Shown here: piece after piece, positions 17,662 through 26,599 of the stretch | Position numbering within the stretch: the stretch's first letter is position 1 | How the letters are laid out: every line of letters starts with the position of its first letter | DNA from: Bacteroidota bacterium | GTDB taxonomy: Bacteria > Bacteroidota > Rhodothermia > Rhodothermales > Rubricoccaceae | Direction of reading: 5' to 3' | Length of the DNA: 64,000 nt | Assembly: GCA_039821555.1 (NCBI GenBank) | Contig: JBCBNX010000017.1 | Coordinates: 16,866-80,865 of the forward strand | Program-made: the position numbers and the translations under genes | The notes under the pieces: model-generated | Told to the model about the DNA's origin: nothing | What the model saw: only the letters and a program-made list of their open reading frames with translations | The model's database searches: none

Positions 17662-18057
17662 TTAGCGCTTCGAGAACTGGAACTGCTTGCGGGCCTTCGG
17701 CTGGCCGGGCTTCTTGCGCTCGACCATGCGGGGGTCACGCGTGAGGTAGCCGCCTTGGCGGAGCGGGCTGCGCAGCTCTTCGTTGAACCGCACGAGTGCG
17801 CGCGCGATGCCGAGCTGCGACGCTTCGGCCTGGCCGGAGAGGCCGCCGCCCTTCACGTTGATCAGCACGTCGAACTGGCCCAGGGTGCCCGTCGCGTCGA
17901 GCGGGGCGAGGAGGGCCTTGCGGCGGATCTCGGTGGGGAGGTATTGCTCTAGCGGACGGTGGTTGACCGTCACGGTGCCGGTGCCTGGGCGCAGGTAGAC
18001 GCGCGCCGTCGAGGTCTTGCGGCGGCCGATGGCCTGGTACTGGGTGGAAACTGCCAT
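17662..18057 (-). CDS. rpsI: 30S ribosomal protein S9
   Basis: A 131-residue protein with the S9 signatures QAIGRRKTSTARVYLRPGTG, FDVLINVKGGGLSGQAEA and the Lys/Arg-rich C-terminal tail (KKPGQPKARKQFQFSKR) that reaches the P-site tRNA. The ATG at 18057 gives the standard length. It lies 85 nt after rplM; the spacer contains short repeated CAAGTGCCA-type motifs. Confidence 0.97.
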   Translation of the reverse strand: MAVSTQYQAIGRRKTSTARVYLRPGTGTVTVNHRPLEQYLPTEIRRKALLAPLDATGTLGQFDVLINVKGGGLSGQAEASQLGIARALVRFNEELRSPLRQGGYLTRDPRMVERKKPGQPKARKQFQFSKR

Positions 18058-18142
18058 GAGAAGAGTGTCAAGGGACAAGTCTCAAGTGGCAAGGGAGCAA
18101 GCAGCCGGACATCGTCTCGTGGCACCTGCTACTTGGCACTTG

Positions 18143-18592
18143 CTACTGGTTGAGGTCGAACGATTCGGGCTGCTGGGCGTCGTGCGGGTGCTCGGGGCCA
18201 GCGTAGACCTTGAGCTTCTTGATCATCTGCCGACCGAGCTTGGTCTTGGGCAGCATGCCGCGCACGGCGTTCTCGACGATGAAGGTCGGCTTCTTCTGGC
18301 GGTACTCCTTCGGCGTCGTGTAGGTCGCGCCGCCGGGATAGCCCGAGTGGCGGAAGTACTGCTTGGCGGTTTCTTTCTTGCCCGTGAAGCGCACCTTGTC
18401 GGCGTTCACGATCACGACGAAGTCGCCGGTGTCGACGTGGGGGGTGTAGGTCGGCTTGTGCTTCCCGCGCAGCAGCGTGGCCACCTGCGCGGCGAGGCGC
18501 CCGACCACCTGGTTCTCGCCGTCGATGACGAGCCAGCGGCGCTCCACCTCGGCGGGCTTGGCGCTGAAGGTCTTGAACGAATTGTGGTCCAT
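18143..18592 (-). CDS. rplM: 50S ribosomal protein L13
   Basis: A 149-residue protein starting MDHNSFKTFSAKPAEVERRW, followed by VIDGENQVVGRLAAQVATLL, the HVDTGDFVVIVNADKVRFTG core and VRGMLPKTKLGRQMIKKLKV. All are conserved L13 segments. rplM-rpsI pairing is universal. The ATG at 18592 is chosen over upstream in-frame starts because it gives the family length. The region 18593-18853, between this gene and the divergent sigma-factor gene, holds both promoters; no further gene was seen there. Confidence 0.97.
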   Translation of the reverse strand: MDHNSFKTFSAKPAEVERRWLVIDGENQVVGRLAAQVATLLRGKHKPTYTPHVDTGDFVVIVNADKVRFTGKKETAKQYFRHSGYPGGATYTTPKEYRQKKPTFIVENAVRGMLPKTKLGRQMIKKLKVYAGPEHPHDAQQPESFDLNQ

Positions 18593-18853
18593 GGGTCTGA
18601 GTCTGGAGGTCCGGGTCTGGACGTTCGGAGTCGGGGGACGGCGCGACGGATGCGCCTGGGGGCGCGTGGCGAGGGACAACCTGCACGGGATAGCCGACCT
18701 CTATGCGACACGCAGAGCCTTCAAATATAGACGCACGGCCTGGGCAGGGTCCGTGAAGAGTAGGCGCATTGGCGATGGGAGACCGCGGCAGCGGTCGTTC
18801 GGGAAAAACCGTACGGCGCGGTATCTTGCCGCTCCCACCTCACTTGTGGCCGT

Positions 18854-19510
18854 ATGTCCTCCCAGGCCCACCGGCGCGCGCTCGACGCGTTGTGCGCCCA
18901 GCTCCCCTTTCTTCTCGACGCCTACGACGAGGCCAACGCCGCCTTCGCCGCCATGCGCGCGGCGTCTGCCGGCACCGGTGCTGCGCAGACGCCCGCGGCC
19001 AAGACGGTCGATCTCTGGACCTATGCCTACGTGCTGCGCTACTACCACACGAAGTTCCTCCGCGAGGAATCGATGGGCATCACCGACATCGACGCGCTCG
19101 TCGAAAAGGCGTTCATGCGTGCCCGGCAGAACTACGGCCGCGTGCAGGACCCGGCCCGCTTCGCCGCGTGGGTGAGCAAGATCTGCCGCAACACCTTCCT
19201 CAACTTCCTCCGCGGTAGCAGCCGTCGAACCACGGCCCTGGACGAGGACGCCCACCTGGAGCCGAGCCAACCGGAGGCCGCCGAGCACCTCGACCGCGCA
19301 GTAATCCGCCATACCCTGAATGGTGCCATCGGCCGGTTGCCGCCGTCGCTGCAAGAGGTTGCACGGCGCAGACTGCTTCAGCGCGAGGCCTACGATGCGA
19401 TTGCCGAAGCAACCGGGAGGCCCCTGGCAAGCGTCCGGACCTACGTGAACAAAGCAATCTCACGGCTGCGCGAGGACGTCGCCGTGCGGGCCCTGTGGGA
19501 CGAATGGTGA
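18854..19510 (+). CDS. ECF-type RNA polymerase sigma factor
   Basis: A 218-residue sigma-70-family protein. The region-2-like segment covers about residues 55-125 (YVLRYYHTKFLREES, then RFAAWVSKICRNTFLNFLRG). The region-4 HTH covers about 155-210 (LPPSLQEVARRRLLQREAYD, then RPLASVRTYVNKAISRLRED). The N-terminal 50 residues are unusual for ECF factors. The next gene, 185 nt downstream on the same strand, encodes a single-span membrane protein likely to be its anti-sigma factor. Target promoters cannot be read from this window. Confidence 0.8.
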   Translation: MSSQAHRRALDALCAQLPFLLDAYDEANAAFAAMRAASAGTGAAQTPAAKTVDLWTYAYVLRYYHTKFLREESMGITDIDALVEKAFMRARQNYGRVQDPARFAAWVSKICRNTFLNFLRGSSRRTTALDEDAHLEPSQPEAAEHLDRAVIRHTLNGAIGRLPPSLQEVARRRLLQREAYDAIAEATGRPLASVRTYVNKAISRLREDVAVRALWDEW

Positions 19511-19695
19511 TCGACTTTTTTTACCGTCGAGGTTATGCGCCGCCTGCACAGGGGTCTACCAGGCTGAATCCGCTCAGTCTCGGACTCCACCGCGCTCTCC
19601 ACCTCGTCCTCATGCGCCCCGACGCTCCGTTTTGGCGCAATGCATAGCAGTTGCCGTTGGCTGTCGCGCTCCCGCGGCGGTCACCTCCTGGACTG

Positions 19696-20676
19696 ATGAC
19701 GCCTGAAGAAAAAATTACGCTCTACGCCAGTCTCTCGCCTACCGAGCAGGCCGAGGTGGAGGCGTATGTGGCTGCCAACCCTACCCTCCGCCTGCTCCTG
19801 GACGACGCGAAACGCCTGCACGCCCTTGCGGAGCGGCTCCGTGCCCGCGCCACCCTCACCGACGAAGACCTCGCCGAGACGCTTGTAGCGCGTCACTTCG
19901 GAGCGCAGACCGAGGAGACCCAGGCGCAACAAACCCGCGTTGAAGCGGCCCTGAAGGCTGACCCCACGCTGCGCGCGACCTACGAGCGCATGCAAGCCCG
20001 CCTCAAGGCTCTGCACGAAGCAAGCGAGTCACCGCTCGCGCAGTTCGAGCGGCTGACGGGGCACCGCCTCGATGCCCCGGCGCTCACGGCTGTACCGCGT
20101 CCAGATCCACCGGCCCGCGCGATCGACCGCCCCGCAGCGCGCCAGGCACGTCCGCTCCGCCGTGTCGCTTTCCCGCGATGGGCCGTCGCAGCGGTGGTGC
20201 TCGTTGCAGTGGCGGGCATCGGGCTGTTCGCTGCCGAGCCCCTGCTACAGCCGGCCTATCAGCAGCGCGCCGACCTGGAGAGTGTGACGGCGGCCCTCCC
20301 AATTTTGCGTGCGCCGGTGCGCGGTGCCTCTCCCAGCGACACGACTGCCGCTACGCTCTCGTATGAAGTCGTCCGCGATGCGTATGCCGACGCCCTCGCC
20401 GAGGTAGACGCCGCCTACGCGCCCGGTGTGCTTGGTCTGTTCGACGGGTACGACAGCGCTGGCCTGGATCGCGCCGCCGTGCTCCTCCGGGACGTCACCG
20501 CCCAGGACCTCGTCGCCCCCGACCTCGCCCTCGACGCCGAATTCGCTGTTGGTGCGATTCGCCTCTACCAGGACCGTCGCCCCGAAGCTTGCGTAGCCTT
20601 CGAGCGGGTCGTCCGAGAGCAGGGTCCTCGCAGCGCTGATGCCCAGGCGCTCCTGGACGAGTTCTGCGCAGGGTAG
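19696..20676 (+). CDS. Probable membrane-bound anti-sigma factor
   Basis: A 326-residue protein. The first 140 residues are hydrophilic and helical with a repeat-like pair (SPTEQAEVEAYVAANPTLRL and TRVEAALKADPTLRATYERM). They are followed by a basic stretch, one transmembrane helix at about residues 160-180 (RWAVAAVVLVAVAGIGLFAA) and a 145-residue periplasmic part ending in TPR-like helices (AIRLYQDRRPEACVAFERV). The layout (cytosolic helices, one membrane span, periplasmic domain) and the place directly after an ECF sigma gene suggest an anti-sigma function. No ZAS zinc motif is seen, so this remains inference. The start at 19696 is MTPEEKITLYASLS. Confidence 0.6.
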   Translation: MTPEEKITLYASLSPTEQAEVEAYVAANPTLRLLLDDAKRLHALAERLRARATLTDEDLAETLVARHFGAQTEETQAQQTRVEAALKADPTLRATYERMQARLKALHEASESPLAQFERLTGHRLDAPALTAVPRPDPPARAIDRPAARQARPLRRVAFPRWAVAAVVLVAVAGIGLFAAEPLLQPAYQQRADLESVTAALPILRAPVRGASPSDTTAATLSYEVVRDAYADALAEVDAAYAPGVLGLFDGYDSAGLDRAAVLLRDVTAQDLVAPDLALDAEFAVGAIRLYQDRRPEACVAFERVVREQGPRSADAQALLDEFCAG

Positions 20677-20682
20677 GACGCC

Positions 20683-22554
20683 CTACTCGCCGTCGAACGC
20701 CGCATTGAGTGCGGCCGCGCCGCCGACGACCGGCAGGTCAAGCGCCGTCGCGTCGAGGTCGACCATCAGCTTCGTGCCGGGGTCGGGCCAGAGCGTGTAG
20801 TCGCGGTCGCTGGCGAAGACGAGCAGGCCGAGGCGCTGGCCTTCGGCGATGATCTGGTCGTCGGGCTGGAGCTCGTAGGTCACCTCCACAAAGTCGCCCG
20901 GCGTGAGCGGTTCACTCTCGGTGAGCACGCCCTCCGCAGACGCGATGAAGTTCTGCGGATCGGCCCAACCGCGCGTGACGATGCCGCCGCGGGCACGCCG
21001 CCCATCGGTCCACGGGAGCGATACGAGCCACACGGAGAGGTTGACGGCGGGCTCGTCGGACGCCACGCGGAGCTGGATGCGCGGGACGCCCGAGAGGTGC
21101 AACGGCGCGGCCAACTCCGGTGTGACGAAGAGCAGCCGGTGCTCGGTCCACTCGGCTGCCGAGAGCGCCCGCCCGCCGAACGAGACGTTGTCGGTCACCG
21201 TCGCGACGCCCTGATCGGGCGCATCCGTGAGGGACAGCGTACCGACGCCGTGCAGCGTCGCTCCCGAATCATCAGCAGAGCCGTCGGCCATCGTCTCAGC
21301 AGCGACAGGGTAGAGCGTGACGGGCGCTGCGTCCGGGTTCGGGTAGTCGGCGTAGGGCGTCGGCTCCTGGCGGTCGTCGTCCTCGCGCACGATCCAGGCT
21401 TTGGGGTCGTCCTCCACGCCGTTCTCGACGCCGTAGAGGTAGCGGGTGAACCAGCGGTTCATGCGCTCCAGCGGCGGCGGGCCGCCGTGGCCGCCCTGGT
21501 GGTAGTAGATCTGCACCGGCACACCGCGCGCCTTGAGCGCCTCGGTGATGCGGTAGCTGTGCTCGGGCATCACGTTCCAGTCGTTGAAGGCGTGTGCCAT
21601 GAGCGTGGCCGCCTGCACGTCGTCGATGACGTTGAGGTAGTCGCGGCCCGCCCAGAAGTCGTTGTAGTCGCCGGTGAGGCGGTCCATGCCCTCGGCCATC
21701 TCGGAGTCGCGGACGGTCGCGTCGCAGTAGGCGCGGCGGTCGGAGTCGCGCGAGTGGATGAAGTCGTAGAGCACGTCGATGTCCTCGCCGAGGTAACCGC
21801 CGGGATGCCGGACGAGGCCGTAGGAGCGGTAGTAGTGGTAGTACGACGTGTTGGGCGCGACAGGGATGATGGCCTCCAGCCCTTCGACGCCGGTGGTGGC
21901 TGCCGCGAGCGGGAGCGTGCCGTTGTACGACGTGCCTGTCATGCCCACCTTGCCCGTACTCCACTCGGCGGTGACGGCCTCGCCGCCCTCGGGCTGCGTG
22001 AAGCCCCGCGCGCGCCCGTTGAGCCAGTCCACGACGGCCTTCGGTGCGAGCGACTCGTTTGGACCGCCGACCGTCGGGCAGCCCTGCGAGAGCCCCGTGC
22101 CTGGCGACGACGAGTGGACGACGGCAAAGCCACGTGGCACCCACGTCTGGATGTGGCTCCCGGCGATGCCAGGCCGTGCTCGCAGCGGCACGTCTGGTCC
22201 GACGTTGCGCGGCGGTGGCACCTCGCCAATCTCGTGCTCGACGTTCCAGAACAGGCCCGGCTCGTTGCCTGCTGTGCCTGCGAAATACGGGCTCGTCTCG
22301 TAGACGACGGGCACCTTCAGTCCTTCCGTCTCGGTCTGCGCAGGCCGCACGACGGCCACGTGCACGCGGTCCATCGTACCGTCGCCATCGGAGTCGGACT
22401 CGGTCTCGACCCAGAGCTCCTCGCGGATCCAGGCGTCGGCGTCTTCGAAGTCGGGGACGATCTGCGCCTGGCCGTCCTCGAAGCGAGGACCGGCTTGCCC
22501 CCAAACAGGAGCGGCAACAATGAACAAGGCGATGGCAAACGGCAACCAGCGCAT
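20683..22554 (-). CDS. Xaa-Pro dipeptidyl-peptidase, family S15
   Basis: A 623-residue secreted serine peptidase. Signal peptide MRWLPFAIALFIVAAPVWGQ. The alpha/beta-hydrolase core has the nucleophile elbow KVGMTGTSYNGTLPLAAATT (Ser in GTSYNG), an Asp in LMAHAFNDWNVMPEHS and the His in QIYYHQGGHGGPPPL. The C-terminal 200 residues are the jelly-roll XPD/CocE domain (HLSGVPRIQLRVASDEPAVN, GDFVEVTYELQPDD). Such enzymes remove X-Pro dipeptides or hydrolyse related esters and amides. Its stop lies 6 nt from the stop of the convergent anti-sigma gene. Confidence 0.88.
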   Translation of the reverse strand: MRWLPFAIALFIVAAPVWGQAGPRFEDGQAQIVPDFEDADAWIREELWVETESDSDGDGTMDRVHVAVVRPAQTETEGLKVPVVYETSPYFAGTAGNEPGLFWNVEHEIGEVPPPRNVGPDVPLRARPGIAGSHIQTWVPRGFAVVHSSSPGTGLSQGCPTVGGPNESLAPKAVVDWLNGRARGFTQPEGGEAVTAEWSTGKVGMTGTSYNGTLPLAAATTGVEGLEAIIPVAPNTSYYHYYRSYGLVRHPGGYLGEDIDVLYDFIHSRDSDRRAYCDATVRDSEMAEGMDRLTGDYNDFWAGRDYLNVIDDVQAATLMAHAFNDWNVMPEHSYRITEALKARGVPVQIYYHQGGHGGPPPLERMNRWFTRYLYGVENGVEDDPKAWIVREDDDRQEPTPYADYPNPDAAPVTLYPVAAETMADGSADDSGATLHGVGTLSLTDAPDQGVATVTDNVSFGGRALSAAEWTEHRLLFVTPELAAPLHLSGVPRIQLRVASDEPAVNLSVWLVSLPWTDGRRARGGIVTRGWADPQNFIASAEGVLTESEPLTPGDFVEVTYELQPDDQIIAEGQRLGLLVFASDRDYTLWPDPGTKLMVDLDATALDLPVVGGAAALNAAFDGE

Positions 22555-22638
22555 GGGACCAGGGCTACGTGACGAGGACGACCCTCCAACGTACGACCCT
22601 GCGGTCGTCCCACGCGCTGTTTAGCCCACACGGGTACC

Positions 22639-23796
22639 TCAGCCTCGCGTGCGGTCTCGCCGGGCGATGTAGCCGTGCAACTCCGGCGAGTCGGGGTCGA
22701 GCAGTCGAAGCACGTCCACCATCGCCGCCATTCCGGCGGGGTTGGGGGCGTTGAACAGTACGACGAGGGCGTCCTGGCTGTCTTCGTAGTAGTACGCTAG
22801 GGTCACCATCGACCAATCCGAGCCGCGGTGGCCGATGGTCTTGGCGTCCTCCACCTCGTAGATATTCCACCCCAGGCCATACCCAACGCGTGTCGGGCAT
22901 AGTGCTTCGGGGACCGGGTTGCAGTCGATCAACTCCTGGTCGGAATGCATGGTGTTGCGCTCGGTCAGGAGGTCGGACGTCAAGCCGTCGCCAGACATCG
23001 TCGCGATCAGGAAGCGGGCAAAGTCCTCCAAGGTGATCACCATACCGCCCGCGGCAGAGAAGCTCCCGGTATCTCGGCACCGCCCTTCTGGGCGGCAATA
23101 GTGACCAGGGAACTGCCCGTCTGCGTCCAGCGGCTGCGCGATCCGCTCGAAGAGATCGGGCTGCACGCTCAGCGCCGCATCGCTGACGCCCGCGGGCTCG
23201 AAGACATAGCGCTGCGCCAGGTCCTCGAAGGGCTCGCCGAGCTTGGCCTCGGCGAACCGGGCGAGGTAGTTGAACCCTTCGCCTGAGTAGCCGTGGCGCG
23301 TTCCGGGCTCGCTGACGAACCCCAGCGTGCCGTCCTCTGAGAAGTACCGCCAGTTCATGAACCCGGTGGTGTGGGACAGCGCCATGCGGGGCGTGAGTTG
23401 CTCATGCCGCGGATCGTCCTCCAGGTCGGGGTCGAGCCAGTGCGTGGACATGGACTCGTCGAGCGACAGTTCGCCGTCGGCGGCGAGCCGGAGCACGGTC
23501 TCCGCAACCACCGTCTTGGTCAGCGAAGCGACGTTGAACAAAGTCTGGCTGGACGCTGGGATGCCCGGTGATTGCTGGCCGTAGTAGGTGCTCCAGACGA
23601 CGTCGCCTTGTTTGATGACAGCGATGCCGGCCGTGTTGATCTCGTGCTGCTCCATCACGTCGGCAAGGGCGCGGTCCAACTCGAGGGCGCGCTCGGCCGA
23701 GACCCCTGCGATGTCTTCCGTCTGCGGGGCCACGTTGCACGCAGTGAGGAAAAGCACAGGAAGGAGCACGGCGCGGCGAGTCAGGGCGTTGATCAT
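22639..23796 (-). CDS. Serine hydrolase of the beta-lactamase / PBP4* fold, lipoprotein
   Basis: A 385-residue lipoprotein (MINALTRRAVLLPVLFLTAC). The beta-lactamase class C fold is shown by the SxxK motif in LFNVASLTKTVVAETVLRL, a Tyr-containing HGYSGEGFNYLARFAE block at the YxN position, and GHRGSDWSMV at the KTG-equivalent strand. The enzymes act as carboxypeptidases, esterases or beta-lactamases. A location in the envelope makes peptidoglycan or small peptides likely targets, but the substrate is unknown. An AT-rich region with a perfect palindrome precedes it. Confidence 0.8.
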   Translation of the reverse strand: MINALTRRAVLLPVLFLTACNVAPQTEDIAGVSAERALELDRALADVMEQHEINTAGIAVIKQGDVVWSTYYGQQSPGIPASSQTLFNVASLTKTVVAETVLRLAADGELSLDESMSTHWLDPDLEDDPRHEQLTPRMALSHTTGFMNWRYFSEDGTLGFVSEPGTRHGYSGEGFNYLARFAEAKLGEPFEDLAQRYVFEPAGVSDAALSVQPDLFERIAQPLDADGQFPGHYCRPEGRCRDTGSFSAAGGMVITLEDFARFLIATMSGDGLTSDLLTERNTMHSDQELIDCNPVPEALCPTRVGYGLGWNIYEVEDAKTIGHRGSDWSMVTLAYYYEDSQDALVVLFNAPNPAGMAAMVDVLRLLDPDSPELHGYIARRDRTRG

Positions 23797-23876
23797 GGGG
23801 TGAGCGATCCGAAGGTGAGAGGCGGGTGCCCGAGAACGCTGACGCCGTACGGAGCCTCATGACTTAAGTTACTCCT

Positions 23877-23896
23877 TATGCTAAAAAATTAGCATA
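23877..23896. promoter_or_regulatory. Palindrome in the AT-rich upstream region of the serine hydrolase gene
   Basis: TATGCTAA-AAAA-TTAGCATA: 8-nt perfect arms with a 4-nt spacer, next to a second small palindrome (ACTTAAGT). It lies about 80 nt before the hydrolase start, in a locally AT-rich patch. It could be an operator overlapping the promoter; a terminator for the preceding lipoprotein gene is the alternative, because the minus strand shows a T-run in the loop. Confidence 0.45.
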
Positions 23897-23947
23897 CGCG
23901 ATACTGCGGACCTATCCGTGTTCGGGCGTTCCGTCCAGCTGTTCGCC

Positions 23948-24571
23948 TCACCCGTCCGTGCGGCATCGAAACACGGCAGCGGCGTCTAGTTCATCCGGGC
24001 GCTCCGTCAGCGCGTCGAACTGTCCGGTGATCGGCAGGACGCGGCGCTCAGTCGCGCCCGTGTTGGTCCGGTAGCGCGCGTAGACCTCCACGTCGAACGT
24101 GCCGATGAGGCGCTCGCCGCTTGCTACGATCTCGACGGTGCCGACGTCGGAGCGGTAGGCCCCGTCGGGAAACGCGCGAGTCCGGTAGCACGCGGCGAAG
24201 GTCGTGTCCGTAGCGGCGGCGACCTTGGCGAGGTCGGCAATGGGGTAGATGCCAATCGGTGGCCCCGTCGCCTGACCGATAGCGAGGTCCACGAACGAGG
24301 TATCCACGACCACCGAGTCGGGCTGGACGATGTCCTCGAGGATCGAGCGGAGGCGCACGACGAGTACGGTCGGGGCCCCGGGCGTCTCGACCACGGAGAA
24401 GCGGGCGATGCCCTCCAGGCGCTCATAGCCGCCACCGAGCAGGCTGCCCGCCTCGGCCTCGAACGTGCCTACGACGGTATCGAGCGGGCTGTCCTCGTCG
24501 GCCGCTGCGCCCAAGTCCGCACGGTCGCACGCGGCGACGGCGAGCACGAGCACGAGCAACCAACAGCGCAT
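23948..24571 (-). CDS. Hypothetical lipoprotein
   Basis: A 207-residue lipoprotein (MRCWLLVLVLAVAAC with lipobox cysteine). The mature domain is beta-rich (VLVVRLRSILEDIV, GTVEIVASGERLIGTFDVEV) with two cysteines near residues 149 and 203. The IVASGERLIGTFDVEVYA pattern recalls bacterial lipoproteins in which strands are followed by a GTF turn, but no named family is recognised. It follows ychF by 23 nt on the same strand, so it may be cotranscribed. Confidence 0.6.
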   Translation of the reverse strand: MRCWLLVLVLAVAACDRADLGAAADEDSPLDTVVGTFEAEAGSLLGGGYERLEGIARFSVVETPGAPTVLVVRLRSILEDIVQPDSVVVDTSFVDLAIGQATGPPIGIYPIADLAKVAAATDTTFAACYRTRAFPDGAYRSDVGTVEIVASGERLIGTFDVEVYARYRTNTGATERRVLPITGQFDALTERPDELDAAAVFRCRTDG

Positions 24572-24594
24572 CGGAGGGGGGGACGCGTTGAAGA

Positions 24595-25689
24595 CTACAC
24601 GTTGAAGCGGAAGAGCAGCACGTCGCCGTCTTCCACGACGTACTCTTTGCCCTCGGAGCGCATCGCGCCGGCGTCGCGGGCGGCGGCCTCGGAGCCGTGC
24701 TGGTCGTAGGCAGCGAATTTGATCGTCTCGGCGCGGATGAAGCCGCGCTCGAAGTCGGAGTGGATCACGCCCGCGGCCTGCGGGGCCTTCGTGCCGCGCG
24801 TGATCGTCCAGGCGCGCGACTCCTTCGGCCCGGCGGTGAAGTAGGTGATGAGCCCGAGGAGCGCGTAGGCGGCGCGCACGAGGCGTTCGAGGCCCGGCGT
24901 CTCCACGCCCGCCGTCGCCAGGAATTCGGCGCGGTCCTCGTCGTCGAGGTCGGCGAGCTGCGCCTCGAACTCGGCAGAGACGACCACCACGCCCGCGCCC
25001 TCCTTCTCCGCGAGCGCGCGGACCTGCTCGACGTAGGCGTTGCCGTCCAGCAGGTCTTCCTCGGCCACGTTGGCCGCGTAAAGAACCGGCTTACTCGTGA
25101 GCAAAAACATTGGGCGCAGGAAGTCGCGCTCCTGGTCCGTCGTCTCCAGCGTGCGCGCGGGTAGGCCCTCGGCGAGGTGCGCGTCGAGGCGTTCGAGGAA
25201 GGTCAGTTCCGCCTTCGCGTCCTTGTCGCCGACCTTGACCTGCTTGCGCACGCGGTCGATGCGCTTGGCGACGGTGTCGAGGTCTTTCAGGATCAGCTCC
25301 GTGTCGATGACCTCGATGTCGCGCGCGGGGTCGACGGAGCCGCTGACGTGGACCACGTTGGTGTCGTCGAAGCAGCGGACGACGTGCACGATGGCGTCGA
25401 CCTCGCGGATGTGGCTGAGGAACTGGTTGCCGAGGCCCTCGCCCTTGGACGCGCCCGCCACGAGCCCGGCGATGTCCACAAACTCGATCACGGCGGGGAT
25501 CGTCTGCGCGGAGTCCGCGAGCTCGGTGAGCCGGTCGAGGCGCGTGTCCGGGACCGGCACCACGCCTACGTTCGGCTCGATGGTGCAGAAGGGGTAGTTC
25601 GCCGCCTCCGCGCCCGCCTCGCTGAGCGCGTTGAAGAGCGTGGACTTGCCGACGTTGGGGAGGCCTACGATGCCGACGCGCAGCGCCAT
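24595..25689 (-). CDS. ychF: Redox-regulated ATPase YchF
   Basis: A 364-residue Obg-family P-loop NTPase. It has G1 GIVGLPNVGKSTLFNALSEA, G3 DIAGLVAGASKGEGLGNQFL, and the hydrophobic replacement of the G4 motif that gives ATP preference. The C-terminal TGS-like domain (RAWTITRGTKAPQAAGVIHS, GDVLLFRFNV) is complete. It binds ribosomes and is linked to stress responses. A conserved housekeeping gene. Confidence 0.95.
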   Translation of the reverse strand: MALRVGIVGLPNVGKSTLFNALSEAGAEAANYPFCTIEPNVGVVPVPDTRLDRLTELADSAQTIPAVIEFVDIAGLVAGASKGEGLGNQFLSHIREVDAIVHVVRCFDDTNVVHVSGSVDPARDIEVIDTELILKDLDTVAKRIDRVRKQVKVGDKDAKAELTFLERLDAHLAEGLPARTLETTDQERDFLRPMFLLTSKPVLYAANVAEEDLLDGNAYVEQVRALAEKEGAGVVVVSAEFEAQLADLDDEDRAEFLATAGVETPGLERLVRAAYALLGLITYFTAGPKESRAWTITRGTKAPQAAGVIHSDFERGFIRAETIKFAAYDQHGSEAAARDAGAMRSEGKEYVVEDGDVLLFRFNV

Positions 25690-25923
25690 GGTTCTGTGTG
25701 CAGGTGTGAGGGTGTGAACGTGTGGAGGTAGCTGAAGCCACAGCCGGGCAGCATACGTTGCCCCGGTGAAGTGGTCGCGCCAGCGCCTCTGATTCTCGGC
25801 GAAGAAGCCGGTGGTGAGGGGACGGGGGTACTGGGAGGACCGGATTCGACGGCGCGCTCTTGGCAGGGCTTGTGCGTACTCTATCGCGACTGGTTTTGCT
25901 CACCACACGCCCGCCCCAAACCG

Positions 25924-26433
25924 ATGCGCCGCGCGCTGCTCGTCCTGCTCCTTCTCGGTCCGACTTCTGCGGTGGCACAGGAGACGCTCGGCATTCCCGA
26001 CGCGCCGGTGCTGTGGCTGGGCGCGGGGACGGTCCCCGGCATCGGCCTGCAGGCGAGCTATGCGCTCCCCCTCGCAACGCTCCTCACGCGCGAGGCGACG
26101 TTCTACGCGGGCTTCACCCCGCGCAAGGATGGCGCCGATGGCGAACTGCGCATCGCGGCGGGCGTCGGTGGGAGCATTCGGGTGCTGCGGGCCGGCAACC
26201 TCACCGGCGCGCTCAACGCCGAGCGTGCCGACCTCGACGTGGGTCTGCGCTTCGGGCCGTCGTTCCTCTTCGCGCTCTACGAGCAGACGGCGGCCAGCCG
26301 CGCCCGCGCGTTTCGCGTCTTCATCGATCCGTTCGTGCGCGGCGCCTACCAGTTCGAGAGCGGCCTCGTGGTCTACGGCGAACTCGGCGCACAGGACCCG
26401 AGCGTGCGACTTGGTATTGGCTTGGGACTATAG
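25924..26433 (+). CDS. Small exported protein, possibly an outer-membrane beta-barrel
   Basis: A 169-residue exported protein with a signal peptide (MRRALLVLLLLGPTSAVAQ). The mature part alternates hydrophobic and polar residues in short strands (ASYALPLATLLTREATFYAG, LDVGLRFGPSFLFALYEQ, ENGL-like turns) and ends VRLGIGLGL, a pattern seen in small beta-barrels. No family was recognised. The frame extends upstream of 25924 but the signal peptide fixes the start. Confidence 0.6.
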   Translation: MRRALLVLLLLGPTSAVAQETLGIPDAPVLWLGAGTVPGIGLQASYALPLATLLTREATFYAGFTPRKDGADGELRIAAGVGGSIRVLRAGNLTGALNAERADLDVGLRFGPSFLFALYEQTAASRARAFRVFIDPFVRGAYQFESGLVVYGELGAQDPSVRLGIGLGL

Positions 26434-26599
26434 GTGCCTACTCCAAAGAAGTAACTAGATGAAAGTCGACATTGTAGTCTGAGTTGATTACAGTTTGGGT
26501 AACGGCTTCCTACTCGAGGAGTCTGGTTCATCTACAACTACTCACAGATGCTAAATCTAATCCCCCCACCTTACGAGCGTCAGTAGTGCTCTGGCTCTG

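Noticed and set aside
21097..22572. Long plus-strand open frame opposite the S15 peptidase
   Set aside because: Antisense shadow; the minus strand shows a full set of peptidase motifs and a signal peptide.
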